Assembly: GCA_018262795.1 (NCBI GenBank)
Contig: JADFDM010000006.1
Span: 62,001-126,000, forward strand
DNA: 64,000 nucleotides
Source: Sphingobacteriales bacterium
GTDB taxonomy: Bacteria; Bacteroidota; Bacteroidia; Chitinophagales; LD1
Direction: 5' to 3'
Positions 51,804 through 62,454 of this stretch are shown here, in pieces (positions within the stretch are counted from its first letter, which is position 1; every line of letters starts with the position of its first letter). The translations under genes were made by a program, and so were the position numbers. Under the pieces are notes generated by a model. The model was not told the DNA's origin. It did no database searches and was given only the letters and a program-made list of their open reading frames with translations.

Positions 51804-53948
51804 ATGAAATTTATTCCCTGCTATATTTTCATCCTGATGAGCCAAGTATCCCATTCGCAAATCCTTACTACTGCACAGGCCGACAGTGCCGCCCAAGTCA
51901 TTATCCGTCAAATGACGCTGAAGGAGAAAGTAAATGAAATGCACGGGCATGGAGTAATTCGTTTCGGCCTGTCTATTCTGTTTTCAAAAAAAGTAAAGCC
52001 CGTTCGTGCCGGAGGCTGCCAGCGATTCAATATCCCTTCCACCATTTTTTTAGACGGGCCGCGCGGGGTTTCATTCTATAAAGGCGCGACAGCTTTTCCC
52101 GTAACGATGGCGCGCGGTGCCGGTTGGGATGTTGAGTTAGAAGAACGAGTGGGCGAAGCGATGGCAGAAGAAATTCGCGCGTTGGGAGCCAATTACTCGG
52201 GTGCAGTGTGTATGAATTTGCTGCGCCACCCGCGTTGGGGGCGCGCGCAAGAAACGTATGGCGAAGACCCTTTTCATGTAGGCGAAATGGCGAGTGCGCT
52301 CGTTGCGGGCATTCAAAAACATAATGTGCAGGCGTGTGCCAAACATTTTGCAGCCAACAGTATGGAGAACAACCGCTTTGGTGGCAGCATGAATATGGAT
52401 GAGCGTACTTTGCAGGAGGTATATCTCCCGCACTTTAAAAAAGTGATTGCGAACGGATGCGTTTCGGTGATGAGCGCTTACAACAAATTAAATGGCGAAT
52501 ACTGCGGAGAGAACAAAAAGCTGCTCACCGATATTTTGCGAAACGATTGGGGCTTTAAAGGCTATGTGACCAGTGACTGGCAGAATGGATTATACAATAC
52601 GCGCAAAGGAATTGAAGCGGGGATGAATATTGAAATGCCCTCCGGCAATTTCTATTCCTTGAAAAAAGTGAAACAACAATTGCGCGAGGGAAAAATTAAA
52701 CCGGAACAAATTGATGAGTTGGTATTGCCCATCCTCCGCACTAAAATTCTTTTTGCTTCGAAGAAAGATGAAAGGACTTACCCCAAGAGTTTGGTGGGGG
52801 GCAAGGCGCATACCGATTTGGCAAGAGAGGTGGCAGAAAAAAGTGCGGTGCTGTTGAAGAATGAGAACGCATTTCTTCCACTCGATAAAAACAAAGTAAA
52901 GCGCATTGCTGTGATTGGTTCGTTAGCCGATATAAAGCAAACAGGCGATCACGGCAGCAGCCGAGTATTTCCTGCATATATTATTTCTCCGCTGGAGGGG
53001 ATTAAGAATTATTTGAGCGAAGTCAATACAGAAATTCTCACTGCTCCGGCTACCGATTTGACAGCCATTAAAACAATTTGCGAAGGTGCTGATGTGGTAA
53101 TTATTATTGCCGGCACCACTTACTTAGACGAAGGCGAATACATCGGCAACGAAGAGATACGCGACCGCCATCATCCCGACAAGAAAAATTTTATTACTCG
53201 CACCGGTATATTGGGCGTGGGGGGCGATCGCAAATATTTGCATCTGCATCAAAATGATATGGACGCGATACATGCAGCAAGTTCTGTCAACAAAAATATT
53301 GTGGTGAGCTTGGTGGCGGGCAGTGCGGTTACGGTAGAGGAATGGCAGGAAGAAGTGCCCGCCATCCTCGAAACATTTTACAACGGTATGGAAGGCGGCA
53401 GTGCACTGGCGCGTATTTTATTTGGCGAGGTAAACCCCAGCGGCAAACTGCCGTTTACGGTTCCGAAAAACGAAAATGATTTGCCTCCGTTTCACTCTTT
53501 CGATGACAGTGTTTATTACGATTATTATCATGGCTACACGCTTTTCGATAAAGAGAAGAAACAGCCGCGCTATCCGTTTGGATTTGGCTTGAGTTATACT
53601 TCATTTCAAATTTCGGATTTGAAAACCTCACAGATTTCTCCAAAGGATACGCTTTGCTTTTCGCTGAAGGTGAAGAACACCGGAACTCGCGAAGGAGCCG
53701 AAGTGGTGCAGCTTTATATCGCGTTTCCGCAATCAAGCATAGACCGCCCCGAAAAACTATTGCGGGGGTTCAAAAAAGTGTATCTGCAACCGGGCGAAGG
53801 GCGCACTATTGATTTCAGCATTCCCGCAAGCGAACTTGCTTACTATAATACCGAAACAAAAAATTGGGTGGTAGAAAAGGGAAAGTATGAAGTGCTCGTG
53901 GGCAATTCATCTCGCGATGAGAAGATGCAGAAGATGAGTTTTGATTGA
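51804..53948 (+). CDS. GH3 family beta-glucosidase
   Basis: A 714-residue exported glycoside hydrolase. The signal peptide covers residues 1-18 (MKFIPCYIFILMSQVSHS). The N-terminal TIM barrel has LDGPRGVSFYKG, the ACAKHFAANSMENNR substrate segment, and the nucleophile Asp in YVTSDWQNGL. The second domain has GTTYLDEGEYIGNEE, where the acid/base Glu is expected, and the C-terminal fibronectin type III-like domain runs from YPFGFGLSYTSFQ onward. It should hydrolyse beta-glucosides or xylosides in the periplasm or outside. Confidence 0.92.
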   Translation: MKFIPCYIFILMSQVSHSQILTTAQADSAAQVIIRQMTLKEKVNEMHGHGVIRFGLSILFSKKVKPVRAGGCQRFNIPSTIFLDGPRGVSFYKGATAFPVTMARGAGWDVELEERVGEAMAEEIRALGANYSGAVCMNLLRHPRWGRAQETYGEDPFHVGEMASALVAGIQKHNVQACAKHFAANSMENNRFGGSMNMDERTLQEVYLPHFKKVIANGCVSVMSAYNKLNGEYCGENKKLLTDILRNDWGFKGYVTSDWQNGLYNTRKGIEAGMNIEMPSGNFYSLKKVKQQLREGKIKPEQIDELVLPILRTKILFASKKDERTYPKSLVGGKAHTDLAREVAEKSAVLLKNENAFLPLDKNKVKRIAVIGSLADIKQTGDHGSSRVFPAYIISPLEGIKNYLSEVNTEILTAPATDLTAIKTICEGADVVIIIAGTTYLDEGEYIGNEEIRDRHHPDKKNFITRTGILGVGGDRKYLHLHQNDMDAIHAASSVNKNIVVSLVAGSAVTVEEWQEEVPAILETFYNGMEGGSALARILFGEVNPSGKLPFTVPKNENDLPPFHSFDDSVYYDYYHGYTLFDKEKKQPRYPFGFGLSYTSFQISDLKTSQISPKDTLCFSLKVKNTGTREGAEVVQLYIAFPQSSIDRPEKLLRGFKKVYLQPGEGRTIDFSIPASELAYYNTETKNWVVEKGKYEVLVGNSSRDEKMQKMSFD

Positions 53949-54526
53949 GATAGGAGTTTAGGGGCTGTTCAATCAACTGTGTCAAAAACTAAATTTGATA
54001 CAGATTATAAAAAATGAAAAAGAACCATTTGACTTTAAGGCGTTCGAAGCAGATGCGGTTAATTGGCAGAAGGGCGGAAGGAAGTTTTTCCACCTCCATC
54101 AAGGGCAGCTCCTCCAGGTGGCTACGGAGAAAATTTTGGTGACTGGTATTCTATGCTCATCAACGAAATTGATACCCCCTATCACTTTTACATCGAGCAT
54201 ACCTTTTACTTTTGCCCGCGATACGCTTTGAGGGGAAGTATATTTGTGCGAAATTCTAATGAAGTCAACCAACCGCATTAGCAAATTTTAAAAATAAACA
54301 GCCATAAGAAATACTTGAGACCTAAGATGAAAAAGGTTCAGATACTTTACTGTTTATGGGTTTCTGAAAAGGATTACAGTTACCGAAATGAAAGGTTGGA
54401 CAGAAGGATCTTTTAAACGTCTGTTCTTTAGAGATTACCATTCGCTATTTTAAATTCTCTCACTTTCTTCGGAAAAAATTGAAGGATGGATGTAGCTTTA
54501 GAAAAGCAACACCACAATCCCCTCCC
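53949..54526. other. Gene-poor stretch with mobile-element debris
   Basis: About 580 bases after the GH3 stop. The first 200 bases carry the IS256-like fragment listed separately. The open frames from 54063 to 54284 have no recognisable product. No strong terminator is seen. Confidence 0.55.
53961..54150 (+). mobile_element. Degraded IS256-like element end with transposase fragment
   Basis: GGGGCTGTTCAATCAACTGT (53961-53980) followed by GTCAAAAACT resembles an IS256-family terminal inverted repeat. Shortly after, KNEKEPFDFKAFEADAV and GQLLQVATEKIL are readable from 54007; they resemble the N-terminus of IS256-type transposases (F-D-[FY]-x-A-F-x-x-x-A, then L-L-x-x-x-E-x-x-L). No catalytic DDE part and no second inverted repeat are present. 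It is probably a one-ended relic. Confidence 0.4.
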
Positions 54527-55015
54527 TCAAAACTTCACTACTTCTTTCAACCTTTCTAACACATAAAATACAGCCGGGCAGGTAGTCGAGTTTTGCAGGC
54601 TCGTGTGAGGGTATTCAAAAAACTCCCCACTATCGGTATAGGGATATTTGCGGCAATCGCCCGGGCGCGCTTCGTAAATAGAGCAGTAATTATCGGCTCC
54701 CAAGAAAGGGCAGGGGCTGTGCTTCACCACATAATCGCCATCCTCGTCCAAGCGCAAATATTGATCAATCATTTGCCCCTGTTTCATCCCCAAAAATTTT
54801 GAAATGCGAACTAAGTCGGGCGTTTTAAAGCGGGGCGAAATGGTCTTGCAACAATTCGCACAGTGCAGGCAATCAATTTTTGTAAAAGCCTCCTCATGCA
54901 GGGTAGGGAGTTTTTTCTCAATTCCCTTCTGCCTTTTAGCGCGTGCCAAAAACTGCTTATTCTCCTTCTTTTTCTTCTCGGCTTCTTGCCGCCAACTATC
55001 GGGATTAAACTGCAT
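54527..55015 (-). CDS. YkgJ-family cysteine cluster protein
   Basis: A 162-residue cytoplasmic protein with the Cys pattern of this family: CLHCANCCKTISPRF (about residues 49-63), CPFLGADNYCSIYEARPGDC (101-120) and a last Cys in TTCPAV. These likely bind a metal, perhaps iron-sulfur or zinc. The N-terminal 40 residues are Lys-rich. Function unknown. It is divergent from carA, 88 bases apart. Confidence 0.88.
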   Translation of the reverse strand: MQFNPDSWRQEAEKKKKENKQFLARAKRQKGIEKKLPTLHEEAFTKIDCLHCANCCKTISPRFKTPDLVRISKFLGMKQGQMIDQYLRLDEDGDYVVKHSPCPFLGADNYCSIYEARPGDCRKYPYTDSGEFFEYPHTSLQNSTTCPAVFYVLERLKEVVKF

Positions 55016-55103
55016 TGTGAATATTCTGTGGGTACAAATAAAGCAAATGAGGGCGGCAAAAGGTTTTATAGGCTATATTCGCACCTCGAATAATCCTAAT
55101 TCG

Positions 55104-56213
55104 ATGCACAAGACCTTCTCACCCCTTCCCGCAGTATTAGTTTTAGCTGACGGCACTGCTTTTTACGGAAAATCACTTGGTAAAATAGGCACTACCACTG
55201 GTGAAATTTGCTTTAATACCGGGATGACCGGCTATCAGGAAATTTTTACCGACCCTTCCTATTTCGGGCAAATCATTATTATGACCACCGACCACATTGG
55301 CAACTACGGCACCAAAAATTCAGAGGTGGAGTCGAAGAGCGTAAAGATTGCCGGAGCGATTTGTAAGCGCTACACAGCCGAAAATTATTCCCGCCAGTTG
55401 GCCAATGAATCCTTACAACAATATTTTGAACAAAATAATTTGGTAGGGATTTCAGACATAGATACTCGCGCCCTCACTATCCACGTGCGGCAGCAAGGAG
55501 CCATGAACTGCATTATCAGTTCAGAAGTAACAGAGGTGGAAACCCTCCAAAAACAGTTGCGCCAAATTCCCGACATGAACGGGCTGGACCTCGCTCTGAA
55601 AGTAACTACGGGCACGCCCTATTACTACGGCAACCCACAAGCTAAATACAGAGTGGCCGCGCTCGATTGCGGCATCAAAGAAAATATTCTGAAGTGCATG
55701 GCCGATCTCGACATTTATGTAAAAGTATTTCCGGCACAAACTACCGTGAAAGAGATGCAGGAGTTTGCGCCTACCGGCTACTTCGTGAGCAACGGCCCCG
55801 GTGACCCCGCCTCAATGGATTATGCGGTTAAAACGGTGCGCGATATTTGCGAAACGAATGTGCCTTTTTTCGGTATTTGCTTAGGCCATCAGTTATTGGC
55901 ACTGGCGTATGGCATTCCTACATTAAAAATGCATCACGGCCACCGAGGTATTAATCACCCCGTAAAAAATTTGTTGACCGGACGCAGCGAAATTACCTCA
56001 CAGAATCACGGCTTTGAAGTATCGCGCGAACACATTGAGAAATCAGACAAAGTAGAGGTGACACATGTGAACCTAAATGATAATTCCATTGAAGGAATAC
56101 GCATTAAAGGAAAGAAAGCATTCAGTGTGCAATACCACCCCGAAAGTTCTCCGGGGCCACACGATTCGCGCTATCTTTTCGACCGCTTTGTGGAGGACAT
56201 GCGCGCTAATTAA
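55104..56213 (+). CDS. carA: Carbamoyl-phosphate synthase, small (glutaminase) subunit
   Basis: Releases ammonia from glutamine for carbamoyl phosphate in pyrimidine and arginine synthesis. The frame is open from 54804, but that part is antisense to the YkgJ gene; the start at 55104 (MHKTFSPLPAVLVLADGTAF) fits the family and gives 369 residues. Features: FNTGMTGYQEIFTDPSY, the SNGPGDPASMD segment, the glutaminase Cys in FGICLGHQLLALA and His-Glu in VQYHPESSPGPHD. carB is not in the window. A lipoprotein gene follows 2 bases after the stop. Confidence 0.94.
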   Translation: MHKTFSPLPAVLVLADGTAFYGKSLGKIGTTTGEICFNTGMTGYQEIFTDPSYFGQIIIMTTDHIGNYGTKNSEVESKSVKIAGAICKRYTAENYSRQLANESLQQYFEQNNLVGISDIDTRALTIHVRQQGAMNCIISSEVTEVETLQKQLRQIPDMNGLDLALKVTTGTPYYYGNPQAKYRVAALDCGIKENILKCMADLDIYVKVFPAQTTVKEMQEFAPTGYFVSNGPGDPASMDYAVKTVRDICETNVPFFGICLGHQLLALAYGIPTLKMHHGHRGINHPVKNLLTGRSEITSQNHGFEVSREHIEKSDKVEVTHVNLNDNSIEGIRIKGKKAFSVQYHPESSPGPHDSRYLFDRFVEDMRAN

Positions 56214-56215
56214 CC

Positions 56216-56851
56216 ATGAAAAATACTTTCAGCCTCCTGCTTATGGCAGCAACCATCCTCTCGGCTTGTGATCAAAAATCAAATCAGCCCGCGATGATAG
56301 GAGGAATTGACACCGTAGCCATTGCCGGGGATACCACCATGCAGTTGGGCATCGAAGCCTCCTACGAGTTTCACAAAACATTTTCTTTGAATCAGAATGA
56401 AGTTTTTGACATAGTGGCCTATGGCCATCCAACGAAAGGGGAGATAGCGATTATTTTTCGCAATGCGGAGGGGATAAACGATACCGTTGCCAAAGCCGAA
56501 AGAACAGGTATTGTAAAGGGTTGTTGGCTCACTGACCTGAATAAAAACAAACAGCCCGAAATCATAATTGCACTGCAATCTTATGATACAAGTAAATACG
56601 AAAAGCTGGTAGGGTTTGAAATGAATAAAGAGAAGAGCGCCACTCCTATCAAATTCAACATTGACCTGCTGCAACAATATGTGCAGGAATATCGCGGAAA
56701 AGATACCATGTATTACGAACCGCAGTCTGAAATTATACATCACGAATTTCCTTTAGTGGAAGAGGGCCAGGTGAAAGGGAGAATGAAAATTAAATACGAG
56801 TTAAAAGGAGACAAAATAGAGGCGAAAGATTTCGCCATCGAGCAATATTAA
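56216..56851 (+). CDS. Hypothetical lipoprotein downstream of carA
   Basis: A 211-residue protein with signal peptide and lipobox ILSAC (Cys18). The mature part has a TMQLGIEASYEFHKTFSLNQ region, a DLNKNKQPEIIIALQSYD segment like an FG-GAP or VCBS loop (D-x-N-x-x-x-x-x-E-I) and a C-terminal acidic beta-strand region. No known family. It starts 2 bases after carA, but the functions look unrelated. The gene may be part of the carA-eno transcript. Confidence 0.78.
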   Translation: MKNTFSLLLMAATILSACDQKSNQPAMIGGIDTVAIAGDTTMQLGIEASYEFHKTFSLNQNEVFDIVAYGHPTKGEIAIIFRNAEGINDTVAKAERTGIVKGCWLTDLNKNKQPEIIIALQSYDTSKYEKLVGFEMNKEKSATPIKFNIDLLQQYVQEYRGKDTMYYEPQSEIIHHEFPLVEEGQVKGRMKIKYELKGDKIEAKDFAIEQY

Positions 56852-58177
<1,326 letters not shown>

Positions 58178-58199
58178 ATCTTCCATCATCAAGTAATTG

Positions 58200-58226
58200 A
58201 GCGCCTCCTTGCGGGGCGCTTTTTGT
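58200..58226 (+). terminator. Intrinsic terminator after eno
   Basis: AGCGCC (58200-58205) pairs with GGCGCT (58215-58220) around a 9-base loop, followed by TTTTTG. It lies 22 bases after the eno stop. Confidence 0.8.
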
Positions 58227-58243
58227 TTCTATCTTAGTGGCAC

Positions 58244-59545
58244 ATGGTTCTCGGCAAAGTCATTATTCTCCTCTTCTATTTCTGCCTTTTCAACTTTGTC
58301 ATTTATCGCTTTCCAATTTTTCAACTGAATCGTTTTAAACCGTGGATCAGCATCGCGTTGTTTAATCTAAAATTTCTCACCGGCATTTTTATCTGGCTTA
58401 TTTACACCTTCTATTACACAGACGTACAGAATAATGACATCCACAAGTTTTATAACGATGCGCTCATTCTCCGACAATCTGCTTCTGAAGACCCCGGTGC
58501 CTTTGCCAAATTAATGATCGGGCGAGAAGATGAAACGACCTCAAAGTTTACGGCTCAAATGAAAAACTGGGAAAGGAATTTTGATGAAGCCCCGGTGAAT
58601 GAAAACAAAACCATTATCCGGCTGAATGCGCTTCTCTTGTTTCTATCCTTTAAAACTTATTTCGTTCATATCCTGTTCATGTGCTTCTTCTCCCTTTTCG
58701 GGTGGGTGCTATTGACGAATGCTGTTTTTGATTTTGTAAATACAAAAGCGGTGCTGCTCGCTTTGCCGGTTCTGTTGCTGCCCTCTGTGTTATTTTGGAC
58801 TTCCGGCATTATGAAAGAGCCGTTGCTGGTTCTCGGCCTGGGAATATTTGTCTATGGAATGCTTCGCCTACGCGGTTGGAAAAGTTGCGGATGGATGATA
58901 GCCGGAGGGCTTTTAATTTTGTCCGCCAAATTTTATGTACTCATCTGCCTGCTGCCTGCTGCCGTTTCATTTTTGATCTATAGGCAAGCTAACGGACTCG
59001 TTCCTCTTGCCATAAAATATGCGATCGTATGCGGAGTGTTTCTGCTCATCGTTTTCAACATTCAACATGTTGCACCCGGCATTCATCCATCGCAAATGCT
59101 GGTCAATAAACAAAGAAACTCCATTCAGGAAGCGCTGTACTTTAATGCCGGAAGCCGTATTGAAATTCCTGCGATAGCCGCCAATGCTACTAGCATATTG
59201 AAAAATATTCCACAGGCTATTTGGAATTGCCTCATGCGACCTTATCCTTGGGAAGGGAAAAACATGATGATGTTGGCCAGCGCTATCGAAAATATCTTCA
59301 TTCTCTTCTTGCTGTTGGCTTGTTTGTGGCTCACCAATTGGTCAGATATTCGGCATCTCCATCTCCTTTTTTTTCTACTGGCATTCTCGCTTTCCTATTT
59401 TGCAGTCATTGGTATTTGCACACCGGTGTTGGGAAATCTGGTGCGCTATAAAGCGCCACTGCTACCGGTATTTCTTTTTACCTTCGGCCTTAACCTGCGA
59501 TGGCGAAAAGAGTTCCCCGCTTTAGAATTTCTGTTTCGGAAATGA
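58244..59545 (+). CDS. Multi-pass membrane protein, hypothetical
   Basis: A 433-residue inner-membrane protein with about 9-10 hydrophobic segments and one larger soluble loop (about residues 65-120, DIHKFYNDALILRQSASEDP). The segment PSVLFWTSGIMKEPLLVLGL (about 183-202) resembles the conserved loop of polysaccharide or glycosyltransferase-like membrane proteins of the GT-C type. No catalytic motif that I can name. It stands alone after the eno terminator and before the convergent UbiB-like gene. Role unknown, perhaps glycan assembly. Confidence 0.8.
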   Translation: MVLGKVIILLFYFCLFNFVIYRFPIFQLNRFKPWISIALFNLKFLTGIFIWLIYTFYYTDVQNNDIHKFYNDALILRQSASEDPGAFAKLMIGREDETTSKFTAQMKNWERNFDEAPVNENKTIIRLNALLLFLSFKTYFVHILFMCFFSLFGWVLLTNAVFDFVNTKAVLLALPVLLLPSVLFWTSGIMKEPLLVLGLGIFVYGMLRLRGWKSCGWMIAGGLLILSAKFYVLICLLPAAVSFLIYRQANGLVPLAIKYAIVCGVFLLIVFNIQHVAPGIHPSQMLVNKQRNSIQEALYFNAGSRIEIPAIAANATSILKNIPQAIWNCLMRPYPWEGKNMMMLASAIENIFILFLLLACLWLTNWSDIRHLHLLFFLLAFSLSYFAVIGICTPVLGNLVRYKAPLLPVFLFTFGLNLRWRKEFPALEFLFRK

Positions 59546-59553
59546 ATGGAAAC

Positions 59554-61227
59554 TTAAAACTTCTTGCTTTTAAAAATAGTGAACAGCATTCTTGTGCCCA
59601 ATAGAATGGCAATCACAAATCCCAAGCCTCCGGGGATAGAAATGTGCTTGTATAAGGGTGGAAAATTCACCGCAATCAGAATGGCAGAGGTCATTAGTAG
59701 AGAGCCAACCAGAAACCCTCCTGCTATGCGGTTACTTGCCAAATCAATGATATGAACCAATCTGCTCAGGCCTTCATGCTCAATAGTCACCTTTAGTTCG
59801 CCCTTCTTTATTTTACTAATAATTTCGCGAATGTCACGAGGCAAACTCTCTATCAGCGACAGACTGTCGCGAGCAGAGTTTATAAATCGTTTTAGAATAT
59901 TGCTTGGAATAAATTCTTGCCGAAGTACCTTATTGATGTGCGGAGTCAACTCTTCGATGATGTTTAACTTAGGATCTAAGCGGTGCCCTACCCCTTCAAT
60001 GGTCACTAAACACTTCGAGAGTAAAAAGTAATCGGGCGGCATGCGGATGTTGTATTTATTCACGAGGTCTAACAGCCGATTAAATAAATCCGACATATTC
60101 ATTTTGTCGGCCGGCAAGGAGTGATAATCCTGAATCAAATCTTCTACTTCATAATTAAATGCTTTTATGCCCTCAAACTGCTGACTCACGGCTATATTTT
60201 TCAATCCCCATATCAGCAACTTAGAATCCTTCGCGGTAACTCCGTACACAATATCCGCAAAAAACTCTACGTCACTTTTGAGTACGGTACCCATCATACC
60301 GAAATCAATGAAACACACTTTGTTATTCGGCATGGCGAACAAATTTCCCGGATGTGGATCAGCATGAAAATACCCGTGGTCGAATATCTGTTGAAACAAA
60401 GCAAACATCCCGTTTTTAGCTAACTCATGGCCACTCACACCAATTCGAGCAAGACCTTCTTTATCGTACGGGTGCACTCCATCTACAAACTCCATAGTAA
60501 GTAGCTTTCGTGTTGTGTACTGCGGATAATACTTTGGCACAAAAACAATATCGCTATCCTTAAAGTTATTGGCAAACCGTTGCAGGTTATACCCTTCATG
60601 GCTCAAATCCAATTCGCGGTGAATAGCTGTGTCAAAGGCGCGCACAATACCCACCGGATCTAACTTATCCATAATTTTTCGCTCCTCCATTTTTTGAGCG
60701 ATATACTTCATAATAACAATGTCTAATTCTATTCGCGCTAATATGTCGGGCCTGCGCACTTTAAAAACTACTCGCGTTCCATCTTCTAAACGCGCGCGGT
60801 GAACCTGCGCAATAGAGGCACTGGCAAAAGGCTCATCTTCAAACTCGGTAAAAATTTCTTCAATCGGTTTCCCTAATTCCTCTTCAATAATTACCCTGGC
60901 TTTCTCCGATGAAAATGGCGGTACGTGAGTTTGCAGTTTTTCAAATTCGGTGACTAACTCTATTGGAATGATGTCCGGGCGGTTACTCAATATCTGAGCA
61001 AACTTGATGTAGGTAGTACCCAACTCCTCTACGGCCATTCGAATTCGTTCCCACTTTGTATGTGAGTTCGCATCTTCTATAGCCGATTTTGAGAGAAAGA
61101 CCTCTATCACTTTGGCGCGTAGTGAAACCCCCGATTCCGCTACAATATCTCGGAATCCGTACTTGATCAAAATACCGATTATCTCTCGGTAGCGTCTAAG
61201 AACTTTAAAATTGAGACCTAATGCCAT
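59554..61227 (-). CDS. UbiB/ABC1 (AarF) family protein kinase-like protein
   Basis: A 557-residue protein of the UbiB family, linked to quinone synthesis or lipid homeostasis. KFAQILSNRPDIIP (about 75-88) is the family KxGQ segment, FASASIAQVHRARL the A-rich P-loop equivalent, and FHADPHPGNLF with FIDFGMMG the catalytic and metal loops. Two C-terminal hydrophobic segments (about residues 490-540) anchor it to the membrane. Bacteroidota make menaquinone, so the original ubiquinone role need not apply. Confidence 0.92.
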   Translation of the reverse strand: MALGLNFKVLRRYREIIGILIKYGFRDIVAESGVSLRAKVIEVFLSKSAIEDANSHTKWERIRMAVEELGTTYIKFAQILSNRPDIIPIELVTEFEKLQTHVPPFSSEKARVIIEEELGKPIEEIFTEFEDEPFASASIAQVHRARLEDGTRVVFKVRRPDILARIELDIVIMKYIAQKMEERKIMDKLDPVGIVRAFDTAIHRELDLSHEGYNLQRFANNFKDSDIVFVPKYYPQYTTRKLLTMEFVDGVHPYDKEGLARIGVSGHELAKNGMFALFQQIFDHGYFHADPHPGNLFAMPNNKVCFIDFGMMGTVLKSDVEFFADIVYGVTAKDSKLLIWGLKNIAVSQQFEGIKAFNYEVEDLIQDYHSLPADKMNMSDLFNRLLDLVNKYNIRMPPDYFLLSKCLVTIEGVGHRLDPKLNIIEELTPHINKVLRQEFIPSNILKRFINSARDSLSLIESLPRDIREIISKIKKGELKVTIEHEGLSRLVHIIDLASNRIAGGFLVGSLLMTSAILIAVNFPPLYKHISIPGGLGFVIAILLGTRMLFTIFKSKKF

Positions 61228-61386
61228 GAATAGATTTGTTGAACAAATTAATCATAATCTGATGATTACCATAAATGATTGAATTCAGAATGTTACTTGA
61301 CTTAGTCCACTTTACCATACTGCTGTGCATAGCTTCCCGCATTCTGCTTGGCATACCCGAGTTTTTCTTTCGAAATTCGTAGCAAC

Positions 61387-61698
61387 ATGTGGCAAAAGCT
61401 AAAATTTCATTACAGCAACATTCCCCGAGTATTTAAGAATATTTATTTCCTTACCGGAATATTTTTCGTGGTTTGGATGTTGTTTATTGATGACAATAAT
61501 TTGATGGTTCAATACCGAAGGCACCATGAACTTTCATCTCTATTAGATAAACGAGAGTATTATCTGGAACAGATTAAGCTAACAGATAAGGAATACCAAG
61601 AACTGACCACTAACCCCGAGACACAAGAAAAATTTGCCCGCGAACACTACCGTATGAAAAGGGATAATGAAGATGTGTTTGTAATAGTAGAGAAATAA
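61387..61698 (+). CDS. FtsB/DivIC-family septum protein
   Basis: The frame opens at 61348; the ATG at 61387 (MWQKLKFHYSNIP) gives 103 residues. One N-terminal membrane helix (about residues 20-35) is followed by a coiled coil (HHELSSLLDKREYYLEQIKL) and ends in AREHYRMKRDNEDVFVIVEK. This is the septum initiation FtsB/DivIC layout. In many bacteria the gene lies directly after eno; here a membrane protein and the UbiB-like gene intervene. It should act in the divisome with FtsL and FtsQ. Confidence 0.88.
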   Translation: MWQKLKFHYSNIPRVFKNIYFLTGIFFVVWMLFIDDNNLMVQYRRHHELSSLLDKREYYLEQIKLTDKEYQELTTNPETQEKFAREHYRMKRDNEDVFVIVEK

Positions 61699-61701
61699 TT
61701 T

Positions 61702-62409
61702 TCAGGCCTTATCGGTAATGTTATTTATGAATGGCGATTGGCTCATCAACCAGATTATACTCTTGTTCATGAGTGAAACCGGAAAGGGTAATGGACGAAT
61801 AAAATCTACAAAAAGCACCACCCTTATTTCACTGGACTTGTTCCAGGCTTCATGGAGATAGGAATCGTCAAACACTAAACTCGCTCCCTGTTCCCAATTT
61901 CTGATTTCATTCTCCATCCGAATGGCACACAACTCACTTTTTTCGGGGACTTTCAATGCTAAGTGATACCGTAAAACTCCGCTATAAGGGCCTCGGTGTT
62001 CTGTTATAAAAGTTTGAGGTTCTAAAATAGAATAGAAGGCAGTGACCATTCCCGGAATGGTGTTTAAAGTTTGAATAGTTGCAGGACACAAGGCACAATT
62101 TTTTTCTATCTTCTTTCCATACGCATAAAAGAAAAAAGATTTCCAGCGATTCCCTGTCACAATCCTCTTTTGCTCTGCCGATAAATCCTTTAATTCGGGA
62201 ATGGTCTGGTACTCCTCCATCACATGATTCATTTCTCGGATTAGCACTTTGGCATTCCTTTCCACATCGCCAATCCAGTCAAAATCATCAGGATTAAAAA
62301 ATCTTTTGGGAGCACTTGTATGGTGAATCACAAACTCAGCAAAGGCAATCAGCCAAACTCCGGTTTGTGCAATGAACCTATAAAGGATAGTGTTGTATTT
62401 TATCTTCAT
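61702..62409 (-). CDS. Aspartyl/asparaginyl beta-hydroxylase-family dioxygenase, LpxO-like
   Basis: A 235-residue Fe(II)/2-oxoglutarate-dependent dioxygenase. The HRGPYSGVLRYHLALKVP segment (about 138-155) carries the first iron His, and the metal site continues to SLVFDDSYLHEAWN with the second His. An N-terminal hydrophobic stretch (about 11-27) may anchor it to the membrane, as in LpxO, which hydroxylates a lipid A acyl chain. The substrate is open: lipid A or another envelope molecule, or a peptide. Confidence 0.85.
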   Translation of the reverse strand: MKIKYNTILYRFIAQTGVWLIAFAEFVIHHTSAPKRFFNPDDFDWIGDVERNAKVLIREMNHVMEEYQTIPELKDLSAEQKRIVTGNRWKSFFFYAYGKKIEKNCALCPATIQTLNTIPGMVTAFYSILEPQTFITEHRGPYSGVLRYHLALKVPEKSELCAIRMENEIRNWEQGASLVFDDSYLHEAWNKSSEIRVVLFVDFIRPLPFPVSLMNKSIIWLMSQSPFINNITDKA

Positions 62410-62454
62410 CCCGCTCTGCCCACAAAATGAAAATATGAATTACTTTGCGCAAAC

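Noticed and set aside
53995-54231. Frame after GH3 as an intact gene
   Set aside because: Only the first part has an IS256-like signature; the rest has no family, and the frame is truncated.
54804-55103. N-terminal extension of the carA frame
   Set aside because: It is antisense to the YkgJ gene; the CarA family start matches 55104.
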